A DNA stretch of 64,000 nt, from positions 1 through 64,000 of the forward strand of contig NZ_SLYA01000010.1 in assembly GCF_004340965.1 (NCBI RefSeq), read 5' to 3'. A program made the translations under genes and the position numbers. Source of the DNA: Sphingomonas sp. PP-CE-1A-559 (GTDB lineage: Bacteria; Pseudomonadota; Alphaproteobacteria; Sphingomonadales; Sphingomonadaceae). Numbering within the stretch: position 1 is the first letter of the stretch; every line of letters begins with the position of its first letter. The notes under the pieces were generated by a model. That model did no database searches, was not told the origin of the DNA, and saw only the letters and a program-made list of their open reading frames with translations. Positions 28,113 through 35,794 of the stretch are shown here, piece by piece.

Positions 28113-29260
28113 CGGGACTGCGTATGATGATGGCGGCGCTGGCGGTGACCGCGGCTGTACCGGTGTGGGCGGAGACGCCTGCACCGATGGCGGTTAGCGA
28201 CACGGTCGTCGATACGTTGTCGGAACGGCTGTTTCCGATGCTCGGCGCGTTGGGGCGTTCGCCGGCGGGGGCGCTCGATGCGCGGACGCGGCGGATTGCC
28301 GCGTGCGGCGATGTCCCTGCCTGCGTGGTCGAAGCAACGATCTGGACCGATCAGGACCGGGCGATCATGGCAAAGTTGGCGACAACTGGCGCTCTGCGAT
28401 CGGTGAAGGCGAATGCGGACCTGCCGCTAGCGGTGGCGCTCGACCAGGAACTGGACGGGGTGAACGTCGTGCTGCGCGTCTATGGCCTTGGCTTGGCCGG
28501 ACGCTATCCCAAGATCGACGGACCGATCTTCGCGACAGGCACGCCGTTCTTTACCGACAGCGTCAAGGTCGCGATCGATACCGCGCGTGCCGCGTCCGAT
28601 GCGCCGCCCGCGACCATCGCGGCGAGCGTGCGGCTCGCCGTGGCGTTGCTCGATGCCAACGACGCGGTGGCAGCGACGCGGTTCGAACCGCTCGACCAGC
28701 GCGAGAATGCGGGCGCGCGTGCGCTGGCGGTGCGGACCGACTGGAAGGCCTTCCGCTATTCGCTGCTGATCGTGCCAGGCGTCGGTCCAGAGGATGTCGG
28801 CACCACGCTCAGCCCACGCAGCAAGCTCCACGCGCTGCTCGCGGCACAACGCTATCGCCAGGGCCTCGCGCCGTTCATCCTCGTCTCGGGCAGCGCGGTC
28901 CACCCGCGCGGTACGCAGTTCGTCGAGGCGGTCGAGATCCGCCGCGCACTGGTCGAGCGCTACGGCATCCCGTCCGACCGCGTCATTCTCGAGCCGTATG
29001 CGCGGCATACGACGACCAACCTGCGCAATGCGACGCGGCGGATGGTGGCGCTCGGCATTCCGCTCGATCGGCCGACGCTGATCGTGACCGACGCAGAGCA
29101 GAGCAAATACATCGAGAGCCAGACCTTCTCGGATCGCAACCGCGCGGAGCTTGGGTATTTGCCGGGCGCGGTTGGGCGGCGGCTGTCGCCGTACGACCTG
29201 GAATTTCGGCCATCACGGCTATCGCTCCGCCACGATCCGCGCGATCCTCTCGATCCATGA
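28109..29260 (+). CDS. DUF218 (YdcF/SanA-like) domain protein
   Basis: A 383-residue exported protein with a signal peptide (about residues 1-21) and a C-terminal DUF218 domain. The domain is recognised from SLLIVPGVGPED, PFILVSGSAVHPRG, EAVEIRRALVERYGIP and ILEPYARHTTTNLRNA, the conserved SGG-, EA- and E-nT-N-type positions. The N-terminal 180 residues are helical and unrecognised. GTG at 28109 overlaps the receptor stop (GTGA), and ATG at 28124 is an alternative that shortens the signal peptide. The ORF stop overlaps the ATG at 29257. A role in handling a glycan or cell-envelope substrate is possible, but no reaction can be assigned. Confidence 0.83.
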   Translation: MTGLRMMMAALAVTAAVPVWAETPAPMAVSDTVVDTLSERLFPMLGALGRSPAGALDARTRRIAACGDVPACVVEATIWTDQDRAIMAKLATTGALRSVKANADLPLAVALDQELDGVNVVLRVYGLGLAGRYPKIDGPIFATGTPFFTDSVKVAIDTARAASDAPPATIAASVRLAVALLDANDAVAATRFEPLDQRENAGARALAVRTDWKAFRYSLLIVPGVGPEDVGTTLSPRSKLHALLAAQRYRQGLAPFILVSGSAVHPRGTQFVEAVEIRRALVERYGIPSDRVILEPYARHTTTNLRNATRRMVALGIPLDRPTLIVTDAEQSKYIESQTFSDRNRAELGYLPGAVGRRLSPYDLEFRPSRLSLRHDPRDPLDP

Positions 29261-31530
29261 AGCGGTATTTCTTGCACGCATCCGAGATGCACACGCGCAC
29301 CACCACCCCGGCGAAGGCCGGGGCCCAATTGGGGGACGGCTGTAACAGCGGATCGCGCTCCGTTACGCCGACCTTTCCAATTGGGCCCCGGCCTTCGCCG
29401 GGGTGGCCTAGGAAAGGGTGGCTGAGCTACCCGCTCCTCCTCGGCCTTCTCCTCACCCCGACCGCCCTAACCGCACAAAAAACGCCCGCAGACCTCGTCG
29501 ACCCGTTCGTCGGCACGCTCGCCGACTTCGGACAGCTCTCCCCCGCCGCCGTGGCCCCGTTCGGGATGATGCAGCTCGGCCCCGATACCAGCCCGGCCAA
29601 CCACGCGGGCTATGATCACGCGGCGACCACATTGCTCGGCTTTTCGCACACCCGCGGCGTCGGTGTGGGCTGCGGTGGTGCCGGCGGCGACCTGATGATC
29701 TCGCTGCGCTACGCCGGCGCCAGCGGTCCCGCGCTGATCGACAAGAGCAGCGAAACAGCGCGGCCCGGCGTCTACCGGGTCCACTACGATGGCGGCATCC
29801 TCGCCGAGATGGCGACCACGCGGGGTGCCGGCGTGTTGCGCTTCACCCTGCCCCGCGCCGGCGCGGTCGATCTGCGGATCGACCCGCGGCACAGCTATTC
29901 GAAACGGCTGGCAGCCAGTTGGACAAGCCTGACCAGCGACGATGTCCGCGCCGATCTCCTTGCTGGCACGGTTTGCGATCAGGGCGCCTATCACCTCCAC
30001 ACCGCCAGCCGGATCCTCGTCAACGGACGGCCCATCCACCAGACGCTGACCGCGGGCGCGAACGATCTGGCGACGCTGCACCTTACCGGCAAAGCGGGCG
30101 ATGCGATCGAGATCCGTACCGGGCTTTCGACCATCGACGGACGCGGTGCGGCGTCGGTCCGCGATACCGAACTCGGCACCGCGTCGCTCGCCGCCGTCGC
30201 GAGTAACACGCGTGCCGCCTGGAACCGCATACTCGGCCGCGTTGTGCCGAGCGGCTCGCAAGACGAGCGCGCGCTGTTCTACACGTCGCTCTACCGCGTC
30301 ATGGAAACCCCGGTCGCGATCGACGATCCCGACGGGCGCCACCGCGACAAGGACGGCACGGTGCAGACCTCGCCCAAGGGCCGGACGTGCTACGCCAACT
30401 GGTCGCTCTGGGACAATTACCGCACCCAGATGCCGTTGCTCGCCTTGCTCCAGCCCGAGCGCAGCGCCGATATCGCGCAGTCGCTGGTCGCGCTGTACGC
30501 GGGCGGCAAAGCGCAATGGTCGACCCCGCACGAACCGTTCCTGACGGTCCGCACCGAGCATGCCGGGATCGCGCTGCTCGACATGCACCGCAAGGGAATC
30601 GCGTTCGACGCGGACGCCGCGCTGGCGGGAATGGCGGCGGACAGCGACACGCTCAAGCGCGGCACGCCGGACGAGCAGATCGAGGCGGCGTATGACGATT
30701 GGGCGACCGCCGAACTCGCGCGCGATCTCGGCCGCACCGATCTCGCGCGAATCCTTACCGCCAAGGCGCAAAGCTACCGCCCGATGTGGCGATCGGTATT
30801 CCAGACGCCGGGCGCGGACGGCGACGTGGTCAAGGCGCGCGGGCTGTATCAGGGCACCTTGTGGCAATATCGCTGGGCGCCGATCTTCGACCTGCCGTGG
30901 ATGACCGCGACGGTCGGCCGCGAACGGATGCTCGGCGAACTGCATCATTTCTTCGATGCAGGCCTGTTCAACATGACCAACGAGCCCGACATCCAGGTGC
31001 CTTGGATGTTCGCCGCGCTGGGTCACCCGCAAGCCACCGCCGACATGATCCGGACGATTCTGACCAAGCCGATCGCGCATCCCTATACCAACAGCGGCAA
31101 GCTGCCGGTGCCGTTCGTCGGCCGCAGCTTCGCGCTGTCGCCGCAGGGGTTTGCCGACGGAATGGACGACGATGCCGGCGGGATGACCGCGTGGTACGTG
31201 TTCGCCACGCTCGGCTTGTACCCGCTCGTCCCGGGCGAGCCGTGGTATGTCGTGACGACTCCGGCGTTCGCGCGGTCCGATATCGATCTCGGCAGCGGAC
31301 GCAGATTGACGATCCGCCGCGACGGACCGGAGGACGGCGTGATCGCACGCGCCAGCCTGAACGGGCGCGCCCTGCCCGACTTCCGCGTCGACCACGCTGC
31401 GTTGCTCCGCGGCGGCATCCTCGCGATCACGACCATCGTCCCATCCGTCGGAACCGCCAGACGAAATGTCCCGCAACTGCAAGACACCGCCGCTAAGACG
31501 CTAACGGATGGAGCACGCCGCCGCCAATGA
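29257..31530 (+). CDS. GH92 family alpha-mannosidase
   Basis: A secreted glycoside hydrolase of family 92, whose members are calcium-dependent exo-alpha-mannosidases. Motifs in order: DLVDPFVGT, PFGMMQLGPDTSP, LLGFSHTRGVGVGCGG, CYANWSLWDNYRTQ, LYQGTLWQYRW, NEPDIQVPWMF (probable general acid) and DDDAGGMTAWYVFATLGLYPL (catalytic-base region). The domain is complete. The start is uncertain: ATG at 29257 overlaps the DUF218 stop (ATGA) but places a REP-like inverted repeat inside the N-terminus before the signal peptide. A CTG at 29422, after an AGGA at 29410-29413, would start directly at the signal peptide (SYPLLLGLLLTPTALTAQ). The 3' end overlaps the MFS gene by 23 bases. Confidence 0.88.
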   Translation: MKRYFLHASEMHTRTTTPAKAGAQLGDGCNSGSRSVTPTFPIGPRPSPGWPRKGWLSYPLLLGLLLTPTALTAQKTPADLVDPFVGTLADFGQLSPAAVAPFGMMQLGPDTSPANHAGYDHAATTLLGFSHTRGVGVGCGGAGGDLMISLRYAGASGPALIDKSSETARPGVYRVHYDGGILAEMATTRGAGVLRFTLPRAGAVDLRIDPRHSYSKRLAASWTSLTSDDVRADLLAGTVCDQGAYHLHTASRILVNGRPIHQTLTAGANDLATLHLTGKAGDAIEIRTGLSTIDGRGAASVRDTELGTASLAAVASNTRAAWNRILGRVVPSGSQDERALFYTSLYRVMETPVAIDDPDGRHRDKDGTVQTSPKGRTCYANWSLWDNYRTQMPLLALLQPERSADIAQSLVALYAGGKAQWSTPHEPFLTVRTEHAGIALLDMHRKGIAFDADAALAGMAADSDTLKRGTPDEQIEAAYDDWATAELARDLGRTDLARILTAKAQSYRPMWRSVFQTPGADGDVVKARGLYQGTLWQYRWAPIFDLPWMTATVGRERMLGELHHFFDAGLFNMTNEPDIQVPWMFAALGHPQATADMIRTILTKPIAHPYTNSGKLPVPFVGRSFALSPQGFADGMDDDAGGMTAWYVFATLGLYPLVPGEPWYVVTTPAFARSDIDLGSGRRLTIRRDGPEDGVIARASLNGRALPDFRVDHAALLRGGILAITTIVPSVGTARRNVPQLQDTAAKTLTDGARRRQ
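29303..29406. repeat. REP-like inverted repeat pair at GH92 start
   Basis: Two perfectly complementary 30-base arms (29303-29332 and 29377-29406) flank a 44-base centre. The arm core GGCGAAGGCCGGGGCCCAAT matches a repeat family common between genes in sphingomonad genomes. Here the element lies between the gene junction and the sequence encoding the GH92 signal peptide and stays open in the GH92 frame. It would form a very strong hairpin in the mRNA and could lower or uncouple GH92 translation. No other copy was seen in this window. Confidence 0.85.
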
Positions 31531-32854
31531 ATTAGCGTCCGCAGTCGAACATCCGCCACAGGCCGGGCGGATGCGCATGGTCGGTTACGCCAGCGGCAAT
31601 TTCGGCAAGAACGTCCTCGCGTCGACGATGGACGTGTTCCTGTTGTTCGTCCTGACCGAGCGTTGGGGTGTATCGGCTGGGGTCGCCGGACTGGTCGTGA
31701 TGATCGGGCTCGTCTGGGACGGCCTCTGCGATCCCCTGCTCGGGCGCCTGCTCGATCGGTCCACCGACAGGCTCGGCACGTATCGTCGCCTTCTGTTCGT
31801 CGGCGCACCCTTTGTCGGAATTTTCTTTGCGATCTTCTTCGTCGATCCGGGGTGGCGCGGCGGCGCGATCCTCGCTTGGGCAATCGTGATTGTGTTGCTG
31901 TTCCGTACTGCGTATTCGGTCTGCGACGTAGCGCACAACGCGCTGATGATGCGGATGACCAAGACTCCGGGCGCGGCGACGACCTTGTCCGGCCTGCGGT
32001 ACATGTTCAGCTGCCTTGGCGCCCTGGCGGTCGCGCATTTCGCGGAGGCGTTCGTCGATCCGACGAATGACGGAGGCTATGAGCTGCTCGCCGTGACCAG
32101 TTTTGCCGCCTTGGCGTATGTCGGCACGCTGTGGCTGTCCTCGGCATCGGTACCGGTGGCGAAAATACCGCAATCCGAGCCAAAGCACGGCGGATCGCTT
32201 GCGTGGATCATCGGCAATCGGCCGCTCCTGATGTTGCTCGCGCTCGGATTCGCACAGGCCCTGACCTTGCCGTTCTTTGCGCGATCGTTCGCCTATATCG
32301 GGAAGGGCGTGATCCATGACGCGGCGTGGACGGGCCGCGCGCTGACGACGCTTGCGGTGTCGCAACTCGTCGCGCTGCCGGCGTGGATGGCGATTGCCCG
32401 TCGTGTCCGGCAGCGAGAGGTTCTGGCCGCAGCGCTGACCATCATCGCCATCGGACTTCTCGTATTCGCAACGGGCAAATTGGTAACGATAGCGGGCATC
32501 GCGCTGTTCGGGATCGGCAACGCAGGATTGCAAATGATGATCTGGGTACTGCTCGCCGGATCGATCGATCACGGCGAGCACCGGACGGGTATCCGGCTCG
32601 AGGGGCTACCGGTAGCACTGTTGCTTCTCACCTTGAAGCTTGGCGGCGGCATCAGCGGAGCGTTGCTCGGGCGCGGCCTGTCGATCATCGGGTGGGATGC
32701 ATCGGCGCCCTTCGGCCCGGTCGAGCAGCGCAATCTGCTGACGATGGCCTGGATGGTGCCACTGGTCGGCGCACTCATCTGCCTCGCTGCAGTCGCTTCA
32801 CTGAAATTCCGACCGTCGACAGGACGCGCGATCGTGGCGGCGCGAAACGGTTGA
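31508..32854 (+). CDS. MFS transporter, GPH (sugar/cation symporter)-like
   Basis: A 448-residue permease with about twelve membrane helices. Signature-like stretches are YASGNFGKNVLASTMDVFLLF, WDGLCDPLLGRLLDRSTDRLGTYRRL and YSVCDVAHNALMMRMTKT, typical of the glycoside-pentoside-hexuronide:cation group (PLLGRLLDRS...GTYRR loop). It closes the glycan-use operon behind GH92 and overlaps it, so it likely imports the mannose or oligosaccharide released in the periplasm. A shorter start at 31571 is possible. Confidence 0.87.
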   Translation: MEHAAANELASAVEHPPQAGRMRMVGYASGNFGKNVLASTMDVFLLFVLTERWGVSAGVAGLVVMIGLVWDGLCDPLLGRLLDRSTDRLGTYRRLLFVGAPFVGIFFAIFFVDPGWRGGAILAWAIVIVLLFRTAYSVCDVAHNALMMRMTKTPGAATTLSGLRYMFSCLGALAVAHFAEAFVDPTNDGGYELLAVTSFAALAYVGTLWLSSASVPVAKIPQSEPKHGGSLAWIIGNRPLLMLLALGFAQALTLPFFARSFAYIGKGVIHDAAWTGRALTTLAVSQLVALPAWMAIARRVRQREVLAAALTIIAIGLLVFATGKLVTIAGIALFGIGNAGLQMMIWVLLAGSIDHGEHRTGIRLEGLPVALLLLTLKLGGGISGALLGRGLSIIGWDASAPFGPVEQRNLLTMAWMVPLVGALICLAAVASLKFRPSTGRAIVAARNG

Positions 32855-32984
32855 AGCAACGTCGGACACGGCATCCCCCATTGGCACGTGCCCGCATCCG
32901 ACTTCAGGAATCTTGCCCCACCGGGTTCAACACCCGCGGCCAGCGTCCATATGCATCATGCGGTCGGGGCACGGGAGAACGGGA

Positions 32985-33488
32985 TTGGATAGGATCGGGT
33001 TTGGCGGCGGCTGCCATTGGTGCACCGAGGGTGTCTTTCAGGCGCTGCGCGGCGTCGACCACGTCGATCAGGGCTTCATTCGGTCGGAGGCGCCTTCGGA
33101 CGTGTGGGCCGAAGCCGTGATCGTCAGCTTCGACCCCGCAATCATCAGCCTGTCGACGCTGGCGGAGGTTCACCTGAGAACGCATTCGGCGAACGGCATC
33201 TACTCGCCCGGCGGGCGGTATCGGAGCGCGATCTATGTCTTCGCGGCGGATCAACACGATGACGTTGCCCGCGTGATCGCTCGGTTCGCCGAGGAAACGG
33301 GCCAGGAGGCGCGGACCATGGTTCTCCCCTTCGTCGACTTCAAACCCTCGGACGCGCGGTACCAGAACTACTACCGGACGGACCCGGACAGGCCGTTTTG
33401 TCGTCGCTACATCGATCCAAAGCTGGACTATATCCGTCGCCATTTTGCCGAAATTGCCTTACCGGAAGGCACGGCTCGGGAGCTTTGA
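32985..33488 (+). CDS. msrA: peptide-methionine (S)-S-oxide reductase
   Basis: A 167-residue MsrA, which reduces methionine S-sulfoxide in proteins. The catalytic motif is GGGCHWCTEGVF with C10 as the nucleophile (GCFWxxE in most MsrA, here His replaces Phe). Further family motifs are NGIYSPGGRYRSAIYV, DFKPSDARYQNYYRTDP and FCRRYIDPKL. TTG at 32985 was chosen because GGGAG lies at 32973-32977 and the protein then starts right at the conserved core (DRIGFGGGCHW); an ATG at 32958 would add nine residues. Confidence 0.87.
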   Translation: MDRIGFGGGCHWCTEGVFQALRGVDHVDQGFIRSEAPSDVWAEAVIVSFDPAIISLSTLAEVHLRTHSANGIYSPGGRYRSAIYVFAADQHDDVARVIARFAEETGQEARTMVLPFVDFKPSDARYQNYYRTDPDRPFCRRYIDPKLDYIRRHFAEIALPEGTAREL

Positions 33489-33529
33489 CCGACCCATTCA
33501 GTCGAACACCGCATGTCCGGCCCCTGATG

Positions 33530-34096
33530 CTAATCCGGCAAAAGCCCTGCCGCACGGTAGCTGTCGATCATCGAATCGAAGAGGCCGATATCCGCGCGAC
33601 CGCGTGCGAACAGCTGCGCGCCCGCAACCGCCGCATAGATCGCCCTAGCCCGGGTTTCGCTTTCGTCGGGACCCAGGATTTCGGCGTCGACGAGGAGCGT
33701 GCTGAGCCACGCTACGTTGACGTCTGCAAAGCCCTGCACCTCGATTTTGACCGGGTCGGGCAGATCGTCGTATTCGGCGGCCATGAAGCTCGACAGGCAG
33801 ATGCGATTGTCGTTCGCGAGCGACTTGCGAAAGATCTCGGGGTAGCGGCGCAGGGCCATGCGCGGATCTTGCGCTTCGTCCGATATAGCCGCCAGTTGCG
33901 TGACGGTATCTTCCCAATAGCGCCGCGCGACCGCCGCGCCGAGTTCGGCCTTGGTCGCGAAATGATGATAGATGCTGGGTGCCTTGATCCCGACCTCGGC
34001 AGCGATGTCGCGAAAGTTGAGGCCGTTATAGCCGCGCGCCATCGCGCTTCGCTTCGCCGCGGCGAGCACGGCTTCCCTGGAATTCGAACTCGCCAT
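33530..34096 (-). CDS. TetR family repressor
   Basis: A 188-residue TetR-type regulator. The DNA-binding helix-turn-helix is near the N-terminus (NFRDIAAEVGIKAPSIYHHFATKAELG, about residues 25-52); the rest is the ligand-binding helical domain (AAVAGAQLFARGRADI). ATG at 34096 is preferred; an ATG at 34108 adds four residues. It is divergent from the glutathione S-transferase gene and the shared region has two copies of an 18-bp site, so it probably represses both itself and the transferase. The inducer is not known; electrophilic compounds would fit. Confidence 0.88.
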   Translation of the reverse strand: MASSNSREAVLAAAKRSAMARGYNGLNFRDIAAEVGIKAPSIYHHFATKAELGAAVARRYWEDTVTQLAAISDEAQDPRMALRRYPEIFRKSLANDNRICLSSFMAAEYDDLPDPVKIEVQGFADVNVAWLSTLLVDAEILGPDESETRARAIYAAVAGAQLFARGRADIGLFDSMIDSYRAAGLLPD

Positions 34097-34113
34097 ACAG
34101 ATTTCCATCCCGC

Positions 34114-34131
34114 CAACCGACCAACTGGTAG
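34114..34131. promoter_or_regulatory. tetR-proximal operator copy
   Basis: CAACCGACCAACTGGTAG matches 14 of 18 positions of the copy at 34172-34189 and contains ACCA-AC-TGGT symmetry. It lies 18 bases before the tetR start, so it suits autorepression. Confidence 0.6.
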
Positions 34132-34171
34132 ATAGACGTTGACGCGCGCCGCGCAAGCACGCAGTTAGCCA

Positions 34172-34189
34172 CTACCGATCACTTGGTAG
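34172..34189. promoter_or_regulatory. GST-proximal operator copy
   Basis: CTACCGATCACTTGGTAG, with CTACC/GGTAG ends, lies nine bases before the glutathione S-transferase ATG and overlaps its AGGG ribosome site. Bound repressor would block ribosome-site-proximal transcription of the gene. Confidence 0.6.
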
Positions 34190-34198
34190 GGATACGTC

Positions 34199-34918
34199 AT
34201 GACCGTTCAAACGTCGCCATCGACCGTAAAACTTCGCCTGTTCACCTCTCCGTCCGCCTTCCCGAACCCGCAGCGCCTGCGCATCTTCCTGCACGAAAAG
34301 GGCATTGCCGACCGCTTTGACGAAACGGTCTACGACATGTCGCCGGTCGGCGAGCAGCGGCAGTGGAAGCACCTGAAGATGAATCCGTGGGGCGAGACGC
34401 CGACGCTCGAACTGGCGGATGGTAGCTTCATCTCGGAGACGGCCGCAGTCGTTCGCTATCTCGACCAGGCATATCCGGGTCGGCGGATCATGGGCGAGAC
34501 GCCGGAGCAGCAGGGTCTCGACACGATGTGGGACAACCGCATCTGGGTGCACATCCTCTACCGCATCACGACCGCGTTCCACGTCCTGCATCAGGGTCTC
34601 GGCCCCAAGCTCGAGCTAACCGCGAACGCCGCGTGGGGCGAGCATTGCCGCAAGGAGGCGCTGGCGCATACCGCGCTGGTCGACCGGCATCTGTCGGACG
34701 GTCGCGCGTGGATGCTCGGTGGTGACGAGCCGACCTTCTCGGATATCACGATGGCGACCGCGATCGCGTTCTCTAAGTTCGCGGTGAACGCGATGCCCCT
34801 CAATGAGCGCTACGAGCATGTCGACGCGTTCTGGCGGCGCTGGCAGGAGCGGCCGACGTTCCTCGCTGCCTATGCGGACGGCAACAGCGGCGTGCCGGAA
34901 CTCGACAATCGGCCGTAA
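34199..34918 (+). CDS. glutathione S-transferase family protein
   Basis: A 239-residue cytosolic glutathione S-transferase. The thioredoxin-like N-terminal domain shows FTSPSAFPNPQRLRIFLHEKGI, the cis-Pro region NPWGETPTLELADG and the gamma-Glu-binding ISETAAVVRYLDQAYP. The C-terminal helical domain has WMLGGDEPTFSDITMATAIAF. It likely conjugates glutathione to electrophiles. It is divergent from the TetR gene and appears to be its target through the operator directly upstream. Confidence 0.9.
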   Translation: MTVQTSPSTVKLRLFTSPSAFPNPQRLRIFLHEKGIADRFDETVYDMSPVGEQRQWKHLKMNPWGETPTLELADGSFISETAAVVRYLDQAYPGRRIMGETPEQQGLDTMWDNRIWVHILYRITTAFHVLHQGLGPKLELTANAAWGEHCRKEALAHTALVDRHLSDGRAWMLGGDEPTFSDITMATAIAFSKFAVNAMPLNERYEHVDAFWRRWQERPTFLAAYADGNSGVPELDNRP

Positions 34919-34933
34919 CTGATCCTCTTCGTT

Positions 34934-34968
34934 GTTCCGCACGTCCCGACGACCGGTCCGTGCGGAAC
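34934..34968. terminator. bidirectional terminator hairpin
   Basis: GTTCCGCACG and CGTGCGGAAC (34959-34968) form a perfect 10-bp stem with a 15-base loop, extendable by a G:U pair, between the convergent GST and ankyrin genes. There is no long T-run on either side. Confidence 0.6.
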
Positions 34969-34979
34969 GACAGCGACAC

Positions 34980-35378
34980 TCAGTGTTTTACGCGTGCCGC
35001 CATCGGAGCGTTGCCCTGATCGGCGGCGATCGAGCTTGCCGAGCGACCCGCGGCATCTAGGATCGAACGATTGGCACCTGCAGCGAGCAACATGTCGACC
35101 TGCCGCGTGCGGTTGAAGAGCGATGCCATCATCAGCGCGGTCTGGCCGGCGTTGTTGCGCGCGTTCACGTCGCATCCGGCCTTCAACAGGCGTGCGGCGA
35201 TCCCGTCCTCGCCCTTGAAGGCGACGCCCATCTGCGCGGTGTTGCCCTGGTCGCGATCGGGACGACACGCGTTCGCGCCCTTCGCGATCAGCACGTCGAC
35301 GGTCGCCGCCTGACCGTTATAGGAAGAGTAGTCGATGGTACCATCTTCATGGCGACCATTTGGTACCAAACTTTCCAA
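34980..35378 (-). CDS. ankyrin-repeat protein (possibly 5'-truncated)
   Basis: A 132-residue protein made almost entirely of ankyrin repeats: GQAATVDVLIAKGANA, NTAQMGVAFKGEDGIAARLLKAGCDVNARN and GQTALMMASLFNRTRQVDMLLAAGANRS. The first repeat is incomplete and there is no signal peptide, unlike many sphingomonad ankyrin proteins, so this may be the 3' part of a longer gene that lost its front. No matching N-terminal sequence was seen upstream on the minus strand. The role is unknown; ankyrin repeats bind proteins. Confidence 0.6.
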   Translation of the reverse strand: MESLVPNGRHEDGTIDYSSYNGQAATVDVLIAKGANACRPDRDQGNTAQMGVAFKGEDGIAARLLKAGCDVNARNNAGQTALMMASLFNRTRQVDMLLAAGANRSILDAAGRSASSIAADQGNAPMAARVKH

Positions 35379-35794
35379 GATGCTAGCAGCCCCCCAGCTC
35401 CGGACGTGCAGTCACAGTTTCGGGCTTACCAAAACCCGAACACCCCTTCATCTCGGTTTCACACGACGACAAATGGCCTTTGAAAGACAACAGGTGGGAC
35501 TTAACTGCCGCTGCCAGCGGCTTCGTTATTCCGCTGCTTTCTAAAAAGGGCCTATGCCAGGGGGTAAGGATTGACCTGGATCCCCCAACAGTCCGTTGTC
35601 AGCCCGCCTTCATGCCTATCTGGCGTCAGCACAGCGGTGAGACGAGCATCCCCGTACCACGGTGAGACAGTTCCGCCCGAGCCGAGCATCTAAGCTGTTC
35701 GAAAGACGGAATGTATTCGCTAAGCGGCGCTCGAGCTTCGTAACGGGCAGCCTTGCCGCCCTCATGAAGTCCGTGGCTGAAACGGGGACGAACG
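35379..35794. other. intergenic region upstream of the Pel locus
   Basis: About 416 bases between the minus-strand ankyrin gene and the RTX deacetylase gene, lower in coding-like bias than both. No gene, RNA or clear repeat was recognised. The promoter of the Pel operon should lie here. A GGGGA ribosome site ends it, at 35784-35788. Confidence 0.4.

Noticed and set aside
28303..29256. Long in-frame extension upstream of GH92
   Set aside because: It is antiparallel-free shadow coding of the DUF218 gene in a second frame; the translation is Arg/Ala-rich without motifs.
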